Below are positions 62,736 to 64,000 of a stretch of DNA of 64,000 nucleotides, one piece after another. The notes beneath the pieces were generated by a model. It saw only the letters and a program-made list of their open reading frames with translations. It was not told where the DNA came from and ran no database searches. The first letter of the stretch is position 1. Each line of letters starts with the position of its first letter. The translations under genes were made by a program, and so were the position numbers. This DNA comes from a virus: positions 1-64,000 of IMG/VR virus record IMGVR_UViG_3300045003_000080, one strand, 5' to 3'.

Positions 62736-63956
62736 GTGCCAACTACTGTTGTCGAGCGTTATGGCTCGTTGTCCGCTACGGGGGTTGCGAAGGAGGCCAC
62801 GTTCGGGACGCCCGTGACGCCTCCGACGGGCGGTTTCGTTCCGATGACGGGCAACGAACTTCAGCTTGACGTGGGCCTGTTCAGCCCGAAGGTGATGTTC
62901 GGGCAAAGGGATCTCAACACTTTCCCACTCTATGGGCAATACAAGATCGCTGGCGCGTTGAACGCGCCTTTGTTCCCGACGAACGGGGCATCGCTGATCG
63001 CGGGCGCGATCGGCCCGGACGCGCAGGCCGGGTACGGGGTGACGGGCACGTCGGGGTCGGGGTCGACGACGCTGAACGGTGGCGTGAGCGCGGGAGCGAC
63101 CACGATCGTCGTGACGTCGGCAGCCGGGTTCTCGAACAACCAGGTCATCCAGATCGATGTGAACAACACCAGCACGCCAACGACTGCCGAATGCCGCAAG
63201 ATCACCAACATTTCGAGCAACACGCTCACGCTCGACAGCGCGCTGGGTTACGCGCACCTGACCGGTGTCGCCGTGATCGGGGTGATCGCCCCGTACACGC
63301 ACTCGATCCAGCAGGCCAACACGCTTAGCTCGTTCACCGTCGAAAAGAACCTGGGCGGGTTCGAGTCGCTGCAGTTCGCCGGCTCGCGTATCAATAAGTT
63401 CAATATCTCGACGCAGAACGGTGACACGGAGGCGACGTTCAGCGCCGACCTGGTCGCGAAGTCCAGCGCGGTGCTGGTCACGCCGACCACGATCTCGATC
63501 ACGAACGAGAACCCGTTCGTATTCGCTGAGGCGACCGTCAGCCTGTTCTCGCAGAACGTGCTGCAGGCCACCGACTTCTCCATGGACATCGAAAACGGGC
63601 TCGTCAGCACGTATACGTTCAACTCCAGCCACAACCTGCAGTTCCTCACCCCGGTCACCCGGCGCGTGTCCGGCAAGGTCGACGTCGTCTTCACGAGTCT
63701 CGACGACGCGACGTGGGGCTACTACACGGCGATGGTCAACGGCACCAACGGCGCCCTCACGTTCACCCTCGCGCACCCCTCCTCGGGCGGCACGATCGTG
63801 TTCACCCTGCCGAAGGTGTACCTGAAGCTCGCGACCGACGCCGTGAAGATGGAAGGCGTCATCATGACAAGCCTTTCCTATGAGGCGTTCCTGAACCTGT
63901 CCACGCTGCAGACGATCTCCGCGACGGTCACCGACTCCGCGTACCTGCCCTTCTAA
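62736..63956 (+). CDS. major tail (tube) protein with inserted surface loop
   Basis: A 406-residue protein. ATGVAKEATFGTPVTPP, LDVGLFSPKVMFGQRDLNTF and the end (FTLPKVYLKLATDAVKMEGV, LSTLQTISATVTDSAYLPF) match phage tail tube proteins. Near 105-180 GVSAGATTIVVTSAAGFSNN and SSNTLTLDSALGYAHL form an inserted beta domain of the type found on the outside of tails. GTG start in the shared AAAGGAGCTGTGTG leader. A long non-contractile (siphovirus) tail is likely but not proven here. Confidence 0.85.
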   Translation: MPTTVVERYGSLSATGVAKEATFGTPVTPPTGGFVPMTGNELQLDVGLFSPKVMFGQRDLNTFPLYGQYKIAGALNAPLFPTNGASLIAGAIGPDAQAGYGVTGTSGSGSTTLNGGVSAGATTIVVTSAAGFSNNQVIQIDVNNTSTPTTAECRKITNISSNTLTLDSALGYAHLTGVAVIGVIAPYTHSIQQANTLSSFTVEKNLGGFESLQFAGSRINKFNISTQNGDTEATFSADLVAKSSAVLVTPTTISITNENPFVFAEATVSLFSQNVLQATDFSMDIENGLVSTYTFNSSHNLQFLTPVTRRVSGKVDVVFTSLDDATWGYYTAMVNGTNGALTFTLAHPSSGGTIVFTLPKVYLKLATDAVKMEGVIMTSLSYEAFLNLSTLQTISATVTDSAYLPF

Positions 63957-63970
63957 AACCTGGAGCGCCA

Positions 63971-64000
63971 ATGGGTTTCCTCGACGATTTCGCGACGCCC
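63971..64000 (+). CDS. start of the next tail gene (partial)
   Basis: ATG 63971 (MGFLDDFATP...) after TGGAGCG continues beyond the window. By position it should be a tail assembly chaperone or another tail protein. Nothing more can be said. Confidence 0.6.
   Translation, partial: MGFLDDFATP

Noticed and set aside
1-64000. CRISPR arrays, transposons and IS elements
   Set aside because: No regularly spaced 25-40 bp repeats with unique spacers, no transposase and no terminal inverted repeats were seen. The stem-loop array has variable stems and is not a CRISPR.

Overview
The window is about 64 kb of a GC-rich double-stranded DNA tailed phage of an actinomycete, most likely Streptomyces. Evidence for a phage: terminase, portal, protease/scaffold, major capsid, connector and major tail genes in order from 45.9 kb, plus two tRNA clusters. 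Evidence for an actinomycete host: high GC, many GTG starts, a DUF2637 protein, and FxSxx-COOH peptides, a family known from actinobacteria. It may be temperate. It carries a large serine integrase and a separate XerC/D-like tyrosine recombinase. The DUF2637 protein and a resolvase-like protein give it a plasmid flavour. Almost all genes are on the + strand.

Layout. 0-3.7 kb: the end of a Ro60/TROVE locus split into two overlapping genes, three small genes, and the serine integrase operon on the - strand. 3.9-6.0 kb: small membrane proteins and the tyrosine recombinase. 6.0-23.4 kb: about 25 small accessory genes. Transcription units here start from near-identical promoters (TTTCATCACGCAGACTTGAC followed by a -10) and share an unstructured CCAACC-rich leader; the same promoter also precedes the 3.9 kb unit. 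This block is divided by a 1.7 kb non-coding region that holds an array of paired stem-loops, and two non-coding regions about 11 kb apart resemble each other. 23.4-24.6 kb: gene-poor and lower in GC, with operator-like repeats and repeated TATGGT boxes. 24.6-39.8 kb: regulators, a metallophosphoesterase, an HNH protein, a methyltransferase, a GNAT enzyme, an excisionase-like protein, three tandem FxSxx-COOH peptides, ten tRNAs, and HAD-like and MazG-like proteins. Many of these genes start only 6-8 nt after a -10 box, so their mRNAs are probably leaderless. 39.9-45.6 kb: tail-fibre and baseplate-like proteins, unusually placed before the terminase. 45.9-64 kb: TerS, TerL, portal-MuF-ParB fusion, HAD, protease/scaffold with zinc ribbons, capsid, connectors (one interrupted by an in-frame amber codon) and tail tube.

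The most unusual signals are: (i) a dispersed family of paired stem-loops, each next to an extended -10 box, in which stem bases covary while loop motifs stay conserved, which looks like a new phage ncRNA family; (ii) three phage genes ending in the FxSxx-COOH peptide signature with no modifying enzyme in the window; (iii) tRNAs that break conserved rules (C33 in three of ten, Leu anticodons on class I bodies, an initiator-like tRNA) in a genome that seems to use many leaderless mRNAs; (iv) a Ro60 homologue split inside its TROVE domain. All of this is read by eye from the sequence; no database search or folding program was run.
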